Source: Streptomyces aurantiacus JA 4570 (GTDB taxonomy: Bacteria > Actinomycetota > Actinomycetes > Streptomycetales > Streptomycetaceae). Taken from it: a DNA stretch of 59,895 nucleotides. Where the stretch lies: NCBI RefSeq assembly GCF_000414115.1, contig NZ_AOPZ01000478.1, positions 1-59,895 on the forward strand, given 5' to 3'. Positions 9,725 through 17,897 of the stretch are shown in pieces. Position 1 is the stretch's first letter. Every line of letters begins with the position of its first letter. The position numbers and the translations under genes were made by a program. The notes beneath the pieces were generated by a model. That model made no database searches. It worked only from the letters and a program-made list of their open reading frames with translations, and was not told the DNA's origin.

Positions 9725-10180
9725 TCAGACGAGCTCGGTGACGGTACCGCCGGCGGCGGTGATCTTCTCCTTGGCGGAGCCGGAGACGGCGTCAACCGTC
9801 ACCTGCAGCGCCACGGTGATCTCGCCCTGGCCGAGGACCTTGACAAGGCTGTTCTTGCGAACGGCGCCCTTGGCGACCAGGTCGGCCACCGTGACCTCGC
9901 CACCCTCGGGGTAGAGGGCAGCGAGCTTGTCCAGGTTGACGACCTGGAACTCGGTCTTGAACGGGTTCTTGAAGCCCTTCAGCTTCGGGAGACGCATGTG
10001 GAGGGGCATCTGCCCGCCCTCGAAGCGCTCCGGAACCTGGTAACGGGCCTTGGTGCCCTTGGTACCACGACCGGCCGTCTTACCCTTCGACGCCTCACCA
10101 CGACCGACACGGGTCTTCGCGGTCTTGGCACCGGGGGCGGGACGGAGGTTGTGGATCTTGAGCGGGTTGTTCTCCGCCAT
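9725..10180 (-). CDS. rplO: Large-subunit ribosomal protein L15
   Basis: 151 residues. L15 is a late-assembly 50S protein with an extended basic N-terminus. The sequence KIHNLRPAPGAKTAKTRVGRGEASGKGKTAGRG-type glycine/lysine-rich arm is present (here G-E-A-S-K-G-K-T-A-G-R-G), followed by FEGGQMPLHMRLPKLKGFKNPF. It is the last gene of the spc operon, 2 bases after rpmD, and is followed by a terminator. Confidence 0.97.
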   Translation of the reverse strand: MAENNPLKIHNLRPAPGAKTAKTRVGRGEASKGKTAGRGTKGTKARYQVPERFEGGQMPLHMRLPKLKGFKNPFKTEFQVVNLDKLAALYPEGGEVTVADLVAKGAVRKNSLVKVLGQGEITVALQVTVDAVSGSAKEKITAAGGTVTELV

Positions 10181-10182
10181 GA

Positions 10183-10365
10183 TCAGTCGACCTCCTCGAC
10201 CGTCACGAGGTGGCGGACGGTGTGCACCATGCCGCGGAACTCGGGACGATCCTCCTTGACGACCTGCGTGTTGATGCCCTTGAGACCAAGGGACCGCAGG
10301 GTGTCGCGGTGGTTCTGCTTACTGCCGATGTACGACTTCGTCTGCGTGATCTTGAGCTGAGCCAT
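10183..10365 (-). CDS. rpmD: Large-subunit ribosomal protein L30
   Basis: 60 residues, start MAQLKITQTKSYIGSKQ at the ATG 10365. The pattern HRDTLRSLGLKGINTQVVKEDRPEFRGMVHTVRHLVTVEEVD is typical L30. Two bases separate it from rpsE upstream and two from rplO downstream, so the three are surely cotranscribed. A longer open frame upstream lies inside rpsE and is not used. Confidence 0.97.
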   Translation of the reverse strand: MAQLKITQTKSYIGSKQNHRDTLRSLGLKGINTQVVKEDRPEFRGMVHTVRHLVTVEEVD

Positions 10366-10367
10366 GA

Positions 10368-10973
10368 TTACGCACCCGCTCCCGCACGCGCACGCAGCAG
10401 AGCCGCGGGGGCGACGTCCTCGAGCGGCAGACCACGGCGAGCCGCGATCTCCTCGGGACGCTGCAGGCCCTTGAGGGCCGCCACGGTCGCGTGCACGATG
10501 TTGATCGCGTTGTCGGAGCCCAGGGACTTCGACAGGATGTCGTGAACGCCGGCGCACTCGAGCACGGCACGCACCGGGCCACCGGCGATAACACCGGTAC
10601 CGGGGGAAGCAGGCTTGAGCAGGACGACGCCCGCGGCCTTCTCACCCTGGATGGGGTGCGGGATGGTGCCCTGGATACGGGGGACCTTGAAGAAGTGCTT
10701 CTTGGCCTCCTCCACACCCTTGGCGATGGCGGCCGGCACCTCCTTGGCCTTGCCGTAACCGACACCCACGGTGCCGTCACCGTCGCCCACCACGACCAGC
10801 GCGGTGAAGCTGAAGCGACGACCACCCTTCACAACCTTGGCGACGCGGTTGATCGCGACAACGCGCTCAACGTACGCGGTCTTCTCGGCGGCAGCTGCGC
10901 CACCGTCGCGACCCTTCCGGTCCCGCCGCTCGCCGCCACCGGCACCGCCACCGCGGCGCTGGGGTCCAGCCAT
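10368..10973 (-). CDS. rpsE: Small-subunit ribosomal protein S5
   Basis: 201 residues. S5 takes part in decoding fidelity and mRNA unwinding at the 30S entry site. A Gly/Arg-rich N-terminal extension (about 1-35) precedes the dsRNA-binding-like domain with YVERVVAINRVAKVVKGGRRFSF and the C-terminal domain with GTGVIAGGPVRAVLE and KSLGSDNAINIVHAT. No unusual change is seen in the spectinomycin loop (V-K-G-G-R-R). Confidence 0.98.
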   Translation of the reverse strand: MAGPQRRGGGAGGGERRDRKGRDGGAAAAEKTAYVERVVAINRVAKVVKGGRRFSFTALVVVGDGDGTVGVGYGKAKEVPAAIAKGVEEAKKHFFKVPRIQGTIPHPIQGEKAAGVVLLKPASPGTGVIAGGPVRAVLECAGVHDILSKSLGSDNAINIVHATVAALKGLQRPEEIAARRGLPLEDVAPAALLRARAGAGA

Positions 10974-11016
10974 TGGAATTACCTCTCTCTGTTTCCGCTA
11001 GCTACGGAACCAGGAC

Positions 11017-11400
11017 TCAGAACTTGAGTCCGGCCTCGCGGGCGGCGTCCGCCAGGGCGGCGATGCGCCCGGCGTACTGGTTACCACCACGGTCGAACAC
11101 GACAGCCTCGACGCCGGCGGCCTTGGCACGCTCGGCGACCAGGGCGCCGACCTGCTTGGCCTGCGCCGACTTGTCGCCCTCGCCACCGCGGATCGAAGCG
11201 TCCAGGGTGGACGCCGACGCCAGGGTGTGACCCTTAACGTCGTCGATCACCTGGGCGACGATGTTGCGGTTGGAGCGCGTCACGACCAGGCGCGGACGCT
11301 CGGCCGTACCGGAGATGTGCTTCCGGATACGAATGTGACGGCGCTTGATGGCAGCACGCTTGTAAGCGTCGCCCTTAGCAATCTTGACACCGTATGCCAT
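11017..11400 (-). CDS. rplR: Large-subunit ribosomal protein L18
   Basis: 127 residues. L18 carries 5S rRNA into the central protuberance with L5. R-H-I-R-I-R-K-H-I-S-G-T-A-E-R-P-R-L-V-V and the C-terminal FDRGGNQYAGRIAALADAAREAGLKF are diagnostic. Three bases separate it from rplF. Confidence 0.98.
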   Translation of the reverse strand: MAYGVKIAKGDAYKRAAIKRRHIRIRKHISGTAERPRLVVTRSNRNIVAQVIDDVKGHTLASASTLDASIRGGEGDKSAQAKQVGALVAERAKAAGVEAVVFDRGGNQYAGRIAALADAAREAGLKF

Positions 11401-11403
11401 GGC

Positions 11404-11943
11404 TTACTTACCCGCCTTTCCGACCTTGCGGCGGATGACTTCGCCTTCGTACTTGACGCCCTTGGCCTTGTACGGGTCAGGCTTGCGCAGCTTGCGGATG
11501 TTGGCCGCAACCTCGCCGACCTTCTGCTTGTCGATGCCCTCGACCGAGAACTTGGTCGGCGACTCGACCTTGAACGAGATGCCCTCGGGCGCCTCGACCA
11601 GGATCGGGTGGCTGTAGCCGAGCGAGAACTCCAGGTTGGAGCCCTTCGCCAGGACGCGGTAACCGACACCGCTGATCTCGAGCTTCTTCACGTAACCCTG
11701 GGTCACACCGGTGATCATGTTCGCCACCAGCGTGCGGGACAGGCCGTGCAGGGCCTTGTTCTGACGCTCGTCGTTGGGGCGGGTGACGCTGAGCACGCCG
11801 TCCTCACCCTTAGCGATCTCGATCGGCGCGACAACGGTGTGGCTCAGGGACCCCTTGGGGCCCTTCACCTGGACCGTCTGGCCATCGATGGTGACGTCCA
11901 CGCCGGCGGGAACCGTGATGGGGAGCTTGCCAATACGCGACAT
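11404..11943 (-). CDS. rplF: Large-subunit ribosomal protein L6
   Basis: 179 residues. L6 has two tandem alpha/beta domains near the factor-binding site. The start MSRIGKLPITVPAGVDV, the NMITGVTQGY segment and the C-terminal signature RKPDPYKAKGVKYEGEVIRRKVGKAGK are complete. Confidence 0.98.
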   Translation of the reverse strand: MSRIGKLPITVPAGVDVTIDGQTVQVKGPKGSLSHTVVAPIEIAKGEDGVLSVTRPNDERQNKALHGLSRTLVANMITGVTQGYVKKLEISGVGYRVLAKGSNLEFSLGYSHPILVEAPEGISFKVESPTKFSVEGIDKQKVGEVAANIRKLRKPDPYKAKGVKYEGEVIRRKVGKAGK

Positions 11944-11967
11944 AGCTGTTTCCTCCGTTCCCTTCCG

Positions 11968-12366
11968 CTACCAGACGTAGGCGAGGACTTCCCCACCCAC
12001 GCCCTTCTTGCCCGCCTGCTGGCCGGTGAGCAGACCGTGCGACGTGGAGATGATCGCCACGCCCAGGCCGCCGAGCACCTTCGGCAGGTTGGTGGACTTC
12101 GCGTACACGCGCAGACCCGGCTTCGAGATCCGCTTGATGCCCGCGATGGAGCGCTCACGGTTCGGCCCGAACTTGAGCTCGAGAACGAGGTTCTTGCCGA
12201 CCTCGGCGTCCTCGACCTTCCAGCCCGTGATGAAGCCCTCCTGCTGGAGGATCTCCGCGATGTGCGACTTGATCTTGCTGTGCGGCATCGCCACGGAGTC
12301 GTGGTACGCCGAGTTCGCGTTCCGCAGACGCGTAAGCATGTCTGCGATCGGATCAGTCATGGTCAT
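11968..12366 (-). CDS. rpsH: Small-subunit ribosomal protein S8
   Basis: 132 residues from the ATG at 12366 (MTMTDPIADMLTRLRNA). S8 is a primary 16S rRNA binder and in many bacteria the autogenous repressor of the spc operon. The C-terminal STSHGLLTGQQAGKKGVGGEVLAYVW is canonical. An ATG two codons later also fits. The 225 bases upstream, to rpsZ, hold only a small GTCCTAAGGAC palindrome that I cannot interpret. Confidence 0.97.
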   Translation of the reverse strand: MTMTDPIADMLTRLRNANSAYHDSVAMPHSKIKSHIAEILQQEGFITGWKVEDAEVGKNLVLELKFGPNRERSIAGIKRISKPGLRVYAKSTNLPKVLGGLGVAIISTSHGLLTGQQAGKKGVGGEVLAYVW

Positions 12367-12591
12367 GAATTGGCCTTCGGCCTCTCTCGCCGGGGTTTCC
12401 TGTATGCGCCATCCCTCTCCCCACTCAGAGGCGGGACGGGTGCGGCGCGGGGACCTACGGCGTAGTAAGTCGTACGAGGGCGGCAGGCGCCCAACCACAC
12501 AAGCCTAAGCCATGTGCGGTGGGCCACCCACCAACCTCATTGCTTACCGAGAGCGTCCGGTTATCCCTAATGTCCTAAGGACAGAAGGGAG

Positions 12592-12777
12592 TTACCAGGA
12601 GCTCTTGGTCACGCCCGGCAGCTCGCCACGGTGAGCCATCTCACGAAGGCACACGCGGCACAGGCCGAACTTGCGGTACACGGAGTGCGGGCGGCCGCAG
12701 CGCTGGCAGCGGGTGTACGCACGCACACCGAACTTGGGCTTACGAGCAGCCTTGGCAATCAGAGCCTTCTTCGCCAT
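12592..12777 (-). CDS. rpsZ: Small-subunit ribosomal protein S14, zinc-binding short form
   Basis: 61 residues, the short type Z S14. Cys24, Cys27, Cys40 and Cys43 (C-Q-R-C and C-R-V-C) make the zinc ribbon. It sits between rplE and rpsH in the usual spc position. Its zinc-free, longer paralogue would be elsewhere in the genome. Confidence 0.97.
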   Translation of the reverse strand: MAKKALIAKAARKPKFGVRAYTRCQRCGRPHSVYRKFGLCRVCLREMAHRGELPGVTKSSW

Positions 12778-12782
12778 CTCGC

Positions 12783-13340
12783 TTACGCCTCCTTGAACGG
12801 GAAGCCGAGGTGACGGAGAAGGGCACGGCCCTCAGCGTCGTTGGTCGCCGTGGTGACCACGGTGATGTCCATACCCCGGACACGGTCGATCTTGTCCTGG
12901 TCGATCTCGTGGAACATGACCTGCTCCGTGAGACCGAAGGTGTAGTTGCCACGGCCGTCGAACTGCTTGGGGGACAGACCACGGAAGTCGCGGATGCGCG
13001 GCAGCGCGAGCGACAGGGTGCGGTCCAGGAACTCCCACATGCGGTCGCCACGGAGCGTGACGTGGGCACCGATCGGCTGACCCTCACGCAGCTTGAACTG
13101 CGCGATGGACTTCCGGGCCTTGGTGATGGCCGGCTTCTGACCGGTGATCGTGGTCAGGTCACGGACGGCACCGTCCATGAGCTTGGAGTCACGGGCGGCG
13201 TCGCCGACACCCATGTTCACCACGATCTTGACGAGACCGGGGATCTGCATGACGTTCTCGTACGAGAACTCCTCCTGCAGCTTGCCCTGGATCTCCTCGC
13301 GGTACTTCGTCTTGAGGCGCGGAGTGGTGGTGGTCGTCAT
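12783..13340 (-). CDS. rplE: Large-subunit ribosomal protein L5
   Basis: 185 residues. L5 binds 5S rRNA and bridges to S13. The motifs NVMQIPGLVKIVVNMGVGDA, GQKPAITKARKSIAQFKLREG and the loop FRGLSPKQFDGRGNYTFGLTEQ are canonical. Its ATG overlaps the rplX stop by one base (TGATG), implying coupled translation. Confidence 0.98.
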   Translation of the reverse strand: MTTTTTPRLKTKYREEIQGKLQEEFSYENVMQIPGLVKIVVNMGVGDAARDSKLMDGAVRDLTTITGQKPAITKARKSIAQFKLREGQPIGAHVTLRGDRMWEFLDRTLSLALPRIRDFRGLSPKQFDGRGNYTFGLTEQVMFHEIDQDKIDRVRGMDITVVTTATNDAEGRALLRHLGFPFKEA

Positions 13341-13663
13341 CAGATGTCCTCACCCGTCCGCTTGGCAACGCGGATCTTGTTGCCCTCGTCGTCGAAGCGG
13401 TAACCGACGCGCGTGACGACCTTGTTGCCGTCCTTCTCCACGACCAGCTGGACGTTGGAGACGTGGACGGGGGCCTCGGTGGTCACGATGCCGCCGGCCT
13501 GCGAGCCGCTGGCGGTCGGGCCGGCCTTCGTGTGCTTCTTGACCCGGTTGACACCCTCGACCAGGACGCGCTCGTCGCGCGGGTAAGCGGCAATGACCTT
13601 GCCCTGCTTGCCCTTGTCCTTACCGGTGATGACCTGGACCAGGTCGCCCTTCTTGATCTTCAT
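13340..13663 (-). CDS. rplX: Large-subunit ribosomal protein L24
   Basis: 107 residues. L24 initiates 50S assembly. The KOW motif is at the N-terminus (KKGDLVQVITGKDKGKQGKV), followed by the NRVKKHTKAG segment. It lies 2 bases from rplN and overlaps rplE by one base. Confidence 0.98.
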   Translation of the reverse strand: MKIKKGDLVQVITGKDKGKQGKVIAAYPRDERVLVEGVNRVKKHTKAGPTASGSQAGGIVTTEAPVHVSNVQLVVEKDGNKVVTRVGYRFDDEGNKIRVAKRTGEDI

Positions 13664-13665
13664 GC

Positions 13666-14034
13666 TTACAGCACCTCCGGCGCGAGCGAGATGATCTTCA
13701 TGAACTTCTTCTCGCGCAGCTCACGGCCGACCGGGCCGAAGATACGGGTGCCGCGAGGGTCGCCGTCGTTCTTCAGAATGACGGCGGCGTTCTCGTCGAA
13801 GCGGATGTACGAGCCGTCCGGACGGCGGCGCTCCTTGACGGTGCGAACGATGACCGCCTTGACGACGTCACCCTTCTTCACGTTGCCACCGGGGATCGCG
13901 TCCTTGACGGTGGCGACGATGACGTCACCGATGCCCGCGTAGCGGCGACCCGAACCACCGAGAACACGGATGGTGAGGATTTCCTTCGCACCCGTGTTGT
14001 CGGCGACGCGAAGTCGCGACTCCTGCTGGATCAC
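13666..14034 (-). CDS. rplN: Large-subunit ribosomal protein L14
   Basis: 122 residues. The start MIQQESRLRVADNTGAKEI and the signature GDVVKAVIVRTVKERRRPDGSYIRFDENAAVIL are canonical. As the first gene of the spc operon it is preceded by a 137-base gap with a hairpin (14063-14100), where its promoter or an S10-operon terminator would be. Confidence 0.98.
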   Translation of the reverse strand: MIQQESRLRVADNTGAKEILTIRVLGGSGRRYAGIGDVIVATVKDAIPGGNVKKGDVVKAVIVRTVKERRRPDGSYIRFDENAAVILKNDGDPRGTRIFGPVGRELREKKFMKIISLAPEVL

Positions 14035-14062
14035 GTCTATCTCCTGTTTGTCTGCCGGTTCC

Positions 14063-14100
14063 CGGCAGGGGCTTCTCTCTTACGGGATGGGCCCCTGCCG
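14063..14100 (-). terminator. Hairpin at the S10/spc operon border
   Basis: CGGCAGGGGC (14063-14072) pairs with GCCCCTGCCG (14091-14100) across an 18-base loop. A second, smaller AATTCCC/GGGAATT hairpin lies at 14152-14169, right after the rpsQ stop. Together they mark the S10 to spc border. Confidence 0.55.
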
Positions 14101-14171
14101 AGCCTGGCGGAACGAACTCTGAGGGATACCCCTCGGAGCTGTACTTGTTGGAATTCCCTTGCGGGAATTAC

Positions 14172-14459
14172 CTACTTGGCCTTCTCGAGGATCTCGACGA
14201 TGCGCCAGCGCTTGGTCGCCGACAGCGGACGCGTCTCCATCAGGAGGACGCGGTCGCCGACGCCGGCAGCGTTCTGCTCGTCGTGCGCCTTGAGCTTGTT
14301 GGTACGGCGGATGACCTTGCCGTACAGCGCGTGCTTGACGCGGTCCTCGACGGCGACGACGACGGTCTTGTCCATCTTGTCGCTGACGACCAGACCCTCA
14401 CGGGTCTTGCGGAAGCCGCGCGCGGCCTTCGTCTCTTCAGTCACGTTGTTCTCGCTCAT
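14172..14459 (-). CDS. rpsQ: Small-subunit ribosomal protein S17
   Basis: 95 residues. S17 is a primary 16S rRNA-binding OB-fold protein. The core is RGFRKTREGLVVSDKMDKTVVVAVEDRVKH-YGK and the C-terminal part has METRPLSATKRWRIVEILEKAK. Its start overlaps the rpmC stop (TGATG). It is the last gene of the S10 operon. Confidence 0.97.
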   Translation of the reverse strand: MSENNVTEETKAARGFRKTREGLVVSDKMDKTVVVAVEDRVKHALYGKVIRRTNKLKAHDEQNAAGVGDRVLLMETRPLSATKRWRIVEILEKAK

Positions 14460-14683
14460 CAGGCGCTCTCCACCGTCTCGATGCCCAGCTCGCGCTCACG
14501 CATCAGGGTGTAGATCCGCGCGATGTCCTTACGGACGGCCTTCAGCCGACCGTGGTTCTCGAGCTGACCCGTCGCCGCCTGGAAGCGGAGATTGAACAGC
14601 TCTTCCTTGGCCTCGCGGAGCTTGTTGAGGAGCTCCTCGTTGCCCAGCTCGCGCAGCTCAGACGCCTTGGTACCGGCCGACAT
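14459..14683 (-). CDS. rpmC: Large-subunit ribosomal protein L29
   Basis: 74 residues from the ATG at 14683, which overlaps the rplP TGA as TGATG. A GTG one codon upstream is possible but would break the coupling pattern seen at other junctions. Two helices with ELRELGNEELLNKLREAKEELFNLRFQ-ATGQLEN and the VRKDIARIYTLMRER signature identify L29, which lies at the tunnel exit. Confidence 0.97.
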   Translation of the reverse strand: MSAGTKASELRELGNEELLNKLREAKEELFNLRFQAATGQLENHGRLKAVRKDIARIYTLMRERELGIETVESA

Positions 14684-15102
14684 CACGCTTCACCTGCCTC
14701 GCGCTTGACGATCCGGCACTTCATCGGCAGCTTGTGGGCTGCGCGAGTGAGAGCCTCACGCGCAATCTTCTCGTTCGGGTAGGACAGCTCGAACATCACC
14801 CGGCCCGGGTGCACGTTCGCGACCCACCACTCGGGGGAACCCTTACCGGAACCCATGCGGGTCTCGGCGGGCTTCTTGGTCAGCGGGCGGTCCGGGTAGA
14901 TGTTGATCCAGACCTTGCCGCCACGCTTGATGTGGCGGGTCATCGCGATACGGGCCGCCTCGATCTGGCGGTTGGTCACGTACGCCGGGGTCATGGCCTG
15001 GATGCCGTACTCGCCGAACGCAACCGTCGTACCACCCTTGGCCATACCGCGGCGCTTGGGGTGGTGCTGCTTGCGGTGCTTGACCCTACGGGGGATCAGC
15101 AT
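14683..15102 (-). CDS. rplP: Large-subunit ribosomal protein L16
   Basis: 139 residues. L16 organises the A-site tRNA cleft of 23S rRNA. The motifs MLIPRRVKHRKQHHPKRRG, GGKVWINIYPDRPLTKKPAETRMGSGKGSPEWWVA and the RMG loop are canonical. It starts 5 bases after the rpsC stop. Confidence 0.98.
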   Translation of the reverse strand: MLIPRRVKHRKQHHPKRRGMAKGGTTVAFGEYGIQAMTPAYVTNRQIEAARIAMTRHIKRGGKVWINIYPDRPLTKKPAETRMGSGKGSPEWWVANVHPGRVMFELSYPNEKIAREALTRAAHKLPMKCRIVKREAGEA

Positions 15103-15107
15103 TTCGG

Positions 15108-15923
15108 TCAGGCCTCCGTTCCGGTGCTCTCAGCCGGAGCGGCAGCGGCGGCGGGAGCGTCGGCCTTGGGGGCCTCGGCAGCCGGCGCGGACTGCTGCTG
15201 CGGCTTGCGACCGCGACCGCCACGCTCGCCACCGCGGCCACCACGGGCCGGGCGGTTGCCGGCGCGGGCAGCGGCGTTCTCGGCGCGGACCTCGGCGATG
15301 TTCTTCACGTCGCCCTTGTAGATCCAGACCTTCACGCCGATGCGGCCGAAGGTCGTCTTGGCCTCGAAGAAGCCGTAGTCCACGTTGGCGCGGAGCGTGT
15401 GCAGGGGCACACGGCCCTCGCGGTAGAACTCCGAACGGGACATCTCGGCACCGCCGAGACGACCGCCACACTGGATCTTGATGCCCTTGGCGCCCGCCTT
15501 CATCGCCGACTGCATGCTCTTACGCATGGCGCGACGGAAGGAGACGCGGGAGGACAGCTGCTCCGCCACGGCCTGGGCCACGAGCTGAGCGTCGACCTCG
15601 GGGTTCTTGACCTCGAGGATGTTCAGCTGGACCTGCTTGCCCGTGAGCTTCTCGAGGTCACCGCGGATGCGGTCGGCCTCGGCGCCACGGCGGCCGATGA
15701 CGATGCCGGGACGAGCGGTGTGGATGTCCACCCGCACGCGGTCACGGGTGCGCTCGATCTCAACCTTCGAGATGCCGGCGCGCTCCATGCCGGACGTCAT
15801 CATCCGACGGATGGCGACGTCTTCCTTGACGTAGTCCTTGTACAGCTTGTCGGCGTACCAACGCGACTTGAAGTCGGTCGTGACACCGAGCCGGAACCCG
15901 TGCGGGTTTACCTTCTGGCCCAT
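15108..15923 (-). CDS. rpsC: Small-subunit ribosomal protein S3
   Basis: 271 residues. S3 has an N-terminal KH domain (IVIGRRGAEADRIRGDL) and a C-terminal S3 domain (GRLGGAEMSRSEFYREGRVPLHTLRANVDYGF); it lines the mRNA entry. A 45-residue Ala/Gly/Arg-rich tail after about residue 225 is typical of actinobacteria. The start MGQKVNPHGFRLG overlaps the rplV stop by one base. Confidence 0.98.
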   Translation of the reverse strand: MGQKVNPHGFRLGVTTDFKSRWYADKLYKDYVKEDVAIRRMMTSGMERAGISKVEIERTRDRVRVDIHTARPGIVIGRRGAEADRIRGDLEKLTGKQVQLNILEVKNPEVDAQLVAQAVAEQLSSRVSFRRAMRKSMQSAMKAGAKGIKIQCGGRLGGAEMSRSEFYREGRVPLHTLRANVDYGFFEAKTTFGRIGVKVWIYKGDVKNIAEVRAENAAARAGNRPARGGRGGERGGRGRKPQQQSAPAAEAPKADAPAAAAAPAESTGTEA

Positions 15924-16270
15924 TACCGGGTTCCTTCCTTGCTGCTGACGACCACGGTGATGTGGCTGGTCCGCTTACGGATCCGGTAGGCACGGCCCTG
16001 GGCACGCGGACGGAACCGCTTCAGGGTCGGGCCCTCGTCCACGTACGCCTCGCTGATGACCAGCGAAGAGGCGTCCGAGTGGTCGTAGTTGTGTGCAGCG
16101 TTGGCGATGGCGCTGTCAAGCACCTTGCCAACCGGCACGCTCGCGGCCTGCGGGGCGAAACGCAGGACCGCCTGAGCCTCCGTGGCATCCATGCCACGGA
16201 TGAGGTCCACCACGCGGCGGGCCTTCATGGGCGTGACGCGGATGTACCGCGCCTGGGCCCTGGCTTCCAT
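15923..16270 (-). CDS. rplV: Large-subunit ribosomal protein L22
   Basis: 115 residues from the ATG at 16270 (MEARAQARYIRVTPMKARRVVDLI), which has a good GAAGGGA six bases upstream. An ATG eight codons earlier lacks such a site and adds residues not typical of L22. The C-terminal hairpin with R-F-R-P-R-A-Q-G-R-A and R-K-R-T-S-H-I-T lines the exit tunnel. No insertion is visible at the loop linked to macrolide resistance. Confidence 0.96.
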   Translation of the reverse strand: MEARAQARYIRVTPMKARRVVDLIRGMDATEAQAVLRFAPQAASVPVGKVLDSAIANAAHNYDHSDASSLVISEAYVDEGPTLKRFRPRAQGRAYRIRKRTSHITVVVSSKEGTR

Positions 16271-16310
16271 GGTTGTCCCTTCGGTGTTAGTCATAGTCGT
16301 TCCACCCCGC

Positions 16311-16592
16311 TTAGCGGCGCTTCGACTTCCGGTCGTCCTTGACGTGGCCGCGGAAGGTGCGAGTCGGCGAGAACTCGCCGAGCTTGTGGCCGACCATCGA
16401 CTCGGTGACGAACACCGGGATGTGGGTCTTGCCGTTGTGCACCGCGATCGTGTGGCCCAGCATGGCCGGGACGATCATCGAGCGACGGGACCAGGTCTTG
16501 ATGACGTTCTTGGTGCCTGCTTCGTTCTGTACGTCCACCTTCTTGATCAGGTGGTCGTCGACGAAGGGCCCCTTCTTGAGACTGCGCGGCAT
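16311..16592 (-). CDS. rpsS: Small-subunit ribosomal protein S19
   Basis: 93 residues, start MPRSLKKGPFVDDHLIKKV and the signature H-N-G-K-T-H-I-P-V-F-V-T-E-S-M-V-G-H-K-L-G-E-F. S19 partners S13 in the 30S head. It lies between rplB and rplV in the standard S10 order. Confidence 0.98.
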   Translation of the reverse strand: MPRSLKKGPFVDDHLIKKVDVQNEAGTKNVIKTWSRRSMIVPAMLGHTIAVHNGKTHIPVFVTESMVGHKLGEFSPTRTFRGHVKDDRKSKRR

Positions 16593-16604
16593 CTAAACCC
16601 GCTC

Positions 16605-17441
16605 CTAGCGCTTCTTGTTCGTCTTGCGGCGGCGGACGATGTACTTGTTACTCGCCTTGTTGCGATCACGAGTACGCATTTCCTTCTTGCCCCAGGGCGA
16701 GACCGGGTGGCGACCACCGGAGGTCTTGCCCTCGCCACCGCCGTGCGGGTGGTCGACCGGGTTCATCACGACACCACGCACGGTCGGGCGGACGCCCTTC
16801 CAGCGCATGCGGCCGGCCTTGCCCCAGTTGATGTTCGACTGCTCGGCGTTGCCGACCTCGCCGACCGTGGCGCGGCAGCGCACGTCGACCAGGCGGATCT
16901 CACCGGACGGCATACGAAGGTGGGCCATCGAGCCCTCCTTCGCCAGCAGCTGCACGGAGGCACCCGCGGAGCGGGCGAACTTGGCGCCACCACCCGGACG
17001 GAGCTCGATCGCGTGGATCGTGGTACCGACCGGGATGTTGCGGAGCGCGAGGTTGTTGCCGGGCTTGATGTCGGCGCCGGGGCCGTTCTCAATCCGGTCA
17101 CCCTGCGACAGGCCGCGCGGAGCGATGATGTAGCGCTTCTCGCCGTCTGCGTAGTGCAGCAGCGCGATGCGCGCGGTGCGGTTGGGGTCGTACTCGATGT
17201 GCGCGACCTTCGCCGGCACGCCGTCCTTGTCGTGACGACGGAAGTCGATCACGCGGTAGGCGCGCTTGTGTCCGCCACCCTGGTGGCGAACGGTCACACG
17301 ACCGGCGTTGTTACGGCCGCCCTTGCTGTGCAGCGGGCGGACCAGCGACTTCTCCGGCGTGGACCGCGTGACCTCGACGAAGTCGGCGACGGAGGAGCCA
17401 CGGCGGCCCGGCGTCGTCGGCTTGTACTTGCGGATTCCCAT
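16605..17441 (-). CDS. rplB: Large-subunit ribosomal protein L2
   Basis: 278 residues. L2 is needed for subunit joining and supports the peptidyl-transferase centre. The motif RPTVRGVVMNPVDHPHGGGEGKTSGGRHPVSPWGK near the C-terminus includes the conserved histidine facing the catalytic centre. N-terminal SLVRPLHSKGGRNNAGRVTVRHQGGGHKRAYR is canonical. Confidence 0.98.
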   Translation of the reverse strand: MGIRKYKPTTPGRRGSSVADFVEVTRSTPEKSLVRPLHSKGGRNNAGRVTVRHQGGGHKRAYRVIDFRRHDKDGVPAKVAHIEYDPNRTARIALLHYADGEKRYIIAPRGLSQGDRIENGPGADIKPGNNLALRNIPVGTTIHAIELRPGGGAKFARSAGASVQLLAKEGSMAHLRMPSGEIRLVDVRCRATVGEVGNAEQSNINWGKAGRMRWKGVRPTVRGVVMNPVDHPHGGGEGKTSGGRHPVSPWGKKEMRTRDRNKASNKYIVRRRKTNKKR

Positions 17442-17480
17442 TTCTCAGTCCTCGTCCGATATTCGGACCAGGGCGCTCCG

Positions 17481-17897
17481 TTAGGAGGCCTGGCCGAAGA
17501 TGTCGATACGGTCGCCCTCAGCGAGGGTCACGATCGCGCGCTTGGAGTCGGCACGCTTGCCGAAGCCCGTGCGGGTGCGCTTGCGCTTGCCCTGGCGGTT
17601 GAGCGTGTTGACGCCGGTGACCTTGACCGAGAAGACCGCCTCGACGGCCTGCTTGATCTGGGTCTTGTTGGCGCCGGGCGCGACGACGAAGGTGTACTTG
17701 CCCTCGTCGAGCAGCGCGTAGCTCTTCTCGGAGACGACCGGCTTGAGGAGGACGTCACGGGGGTCCGTGAAGCTCTTGCTCAGCGGCGTCTCAACGGTGT
17801 TCTTGCCCTCGGTGGCGTGGCGCTTCGCCTTGGCGACGCGCGCGACCTTGGCGGCCTTGGCCGCCTTCGAGGCGATAGCGGGGTGACGGATAGCCAT
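17481..17897 (-). CDS. rplW: Large-subunit ribosomal protein L23
   Basis: 138 residues, longer than the usual 95-100 because of an Ala/Lys-rich extension of about 35 residues (AIASKAAKAAKVARVAKAKR). L23 is the docking site for trigger factor and SRP at the tunnel exit. The core DVLLKPVVSEKSYALLDEGKYTFVV and TRTGFGKRADSKRAIVTLAEGDRIDIF identify it. Its start overlaps the rplD stop by one base. Confidence 0.97.
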   Translation of the reverse strand: MAIRHPAIASKAAKAAKVARVAKAKRHATEGKNTVETPLSKSFTDPRDVLLKPVVSEKSYALLDEGKYTFVVAPGANKTQIKQAVEAVFSVKVTGVNTLNRQGKRKRTRTGFGKRADSKRAIVTLAEGDRIDIFGQAS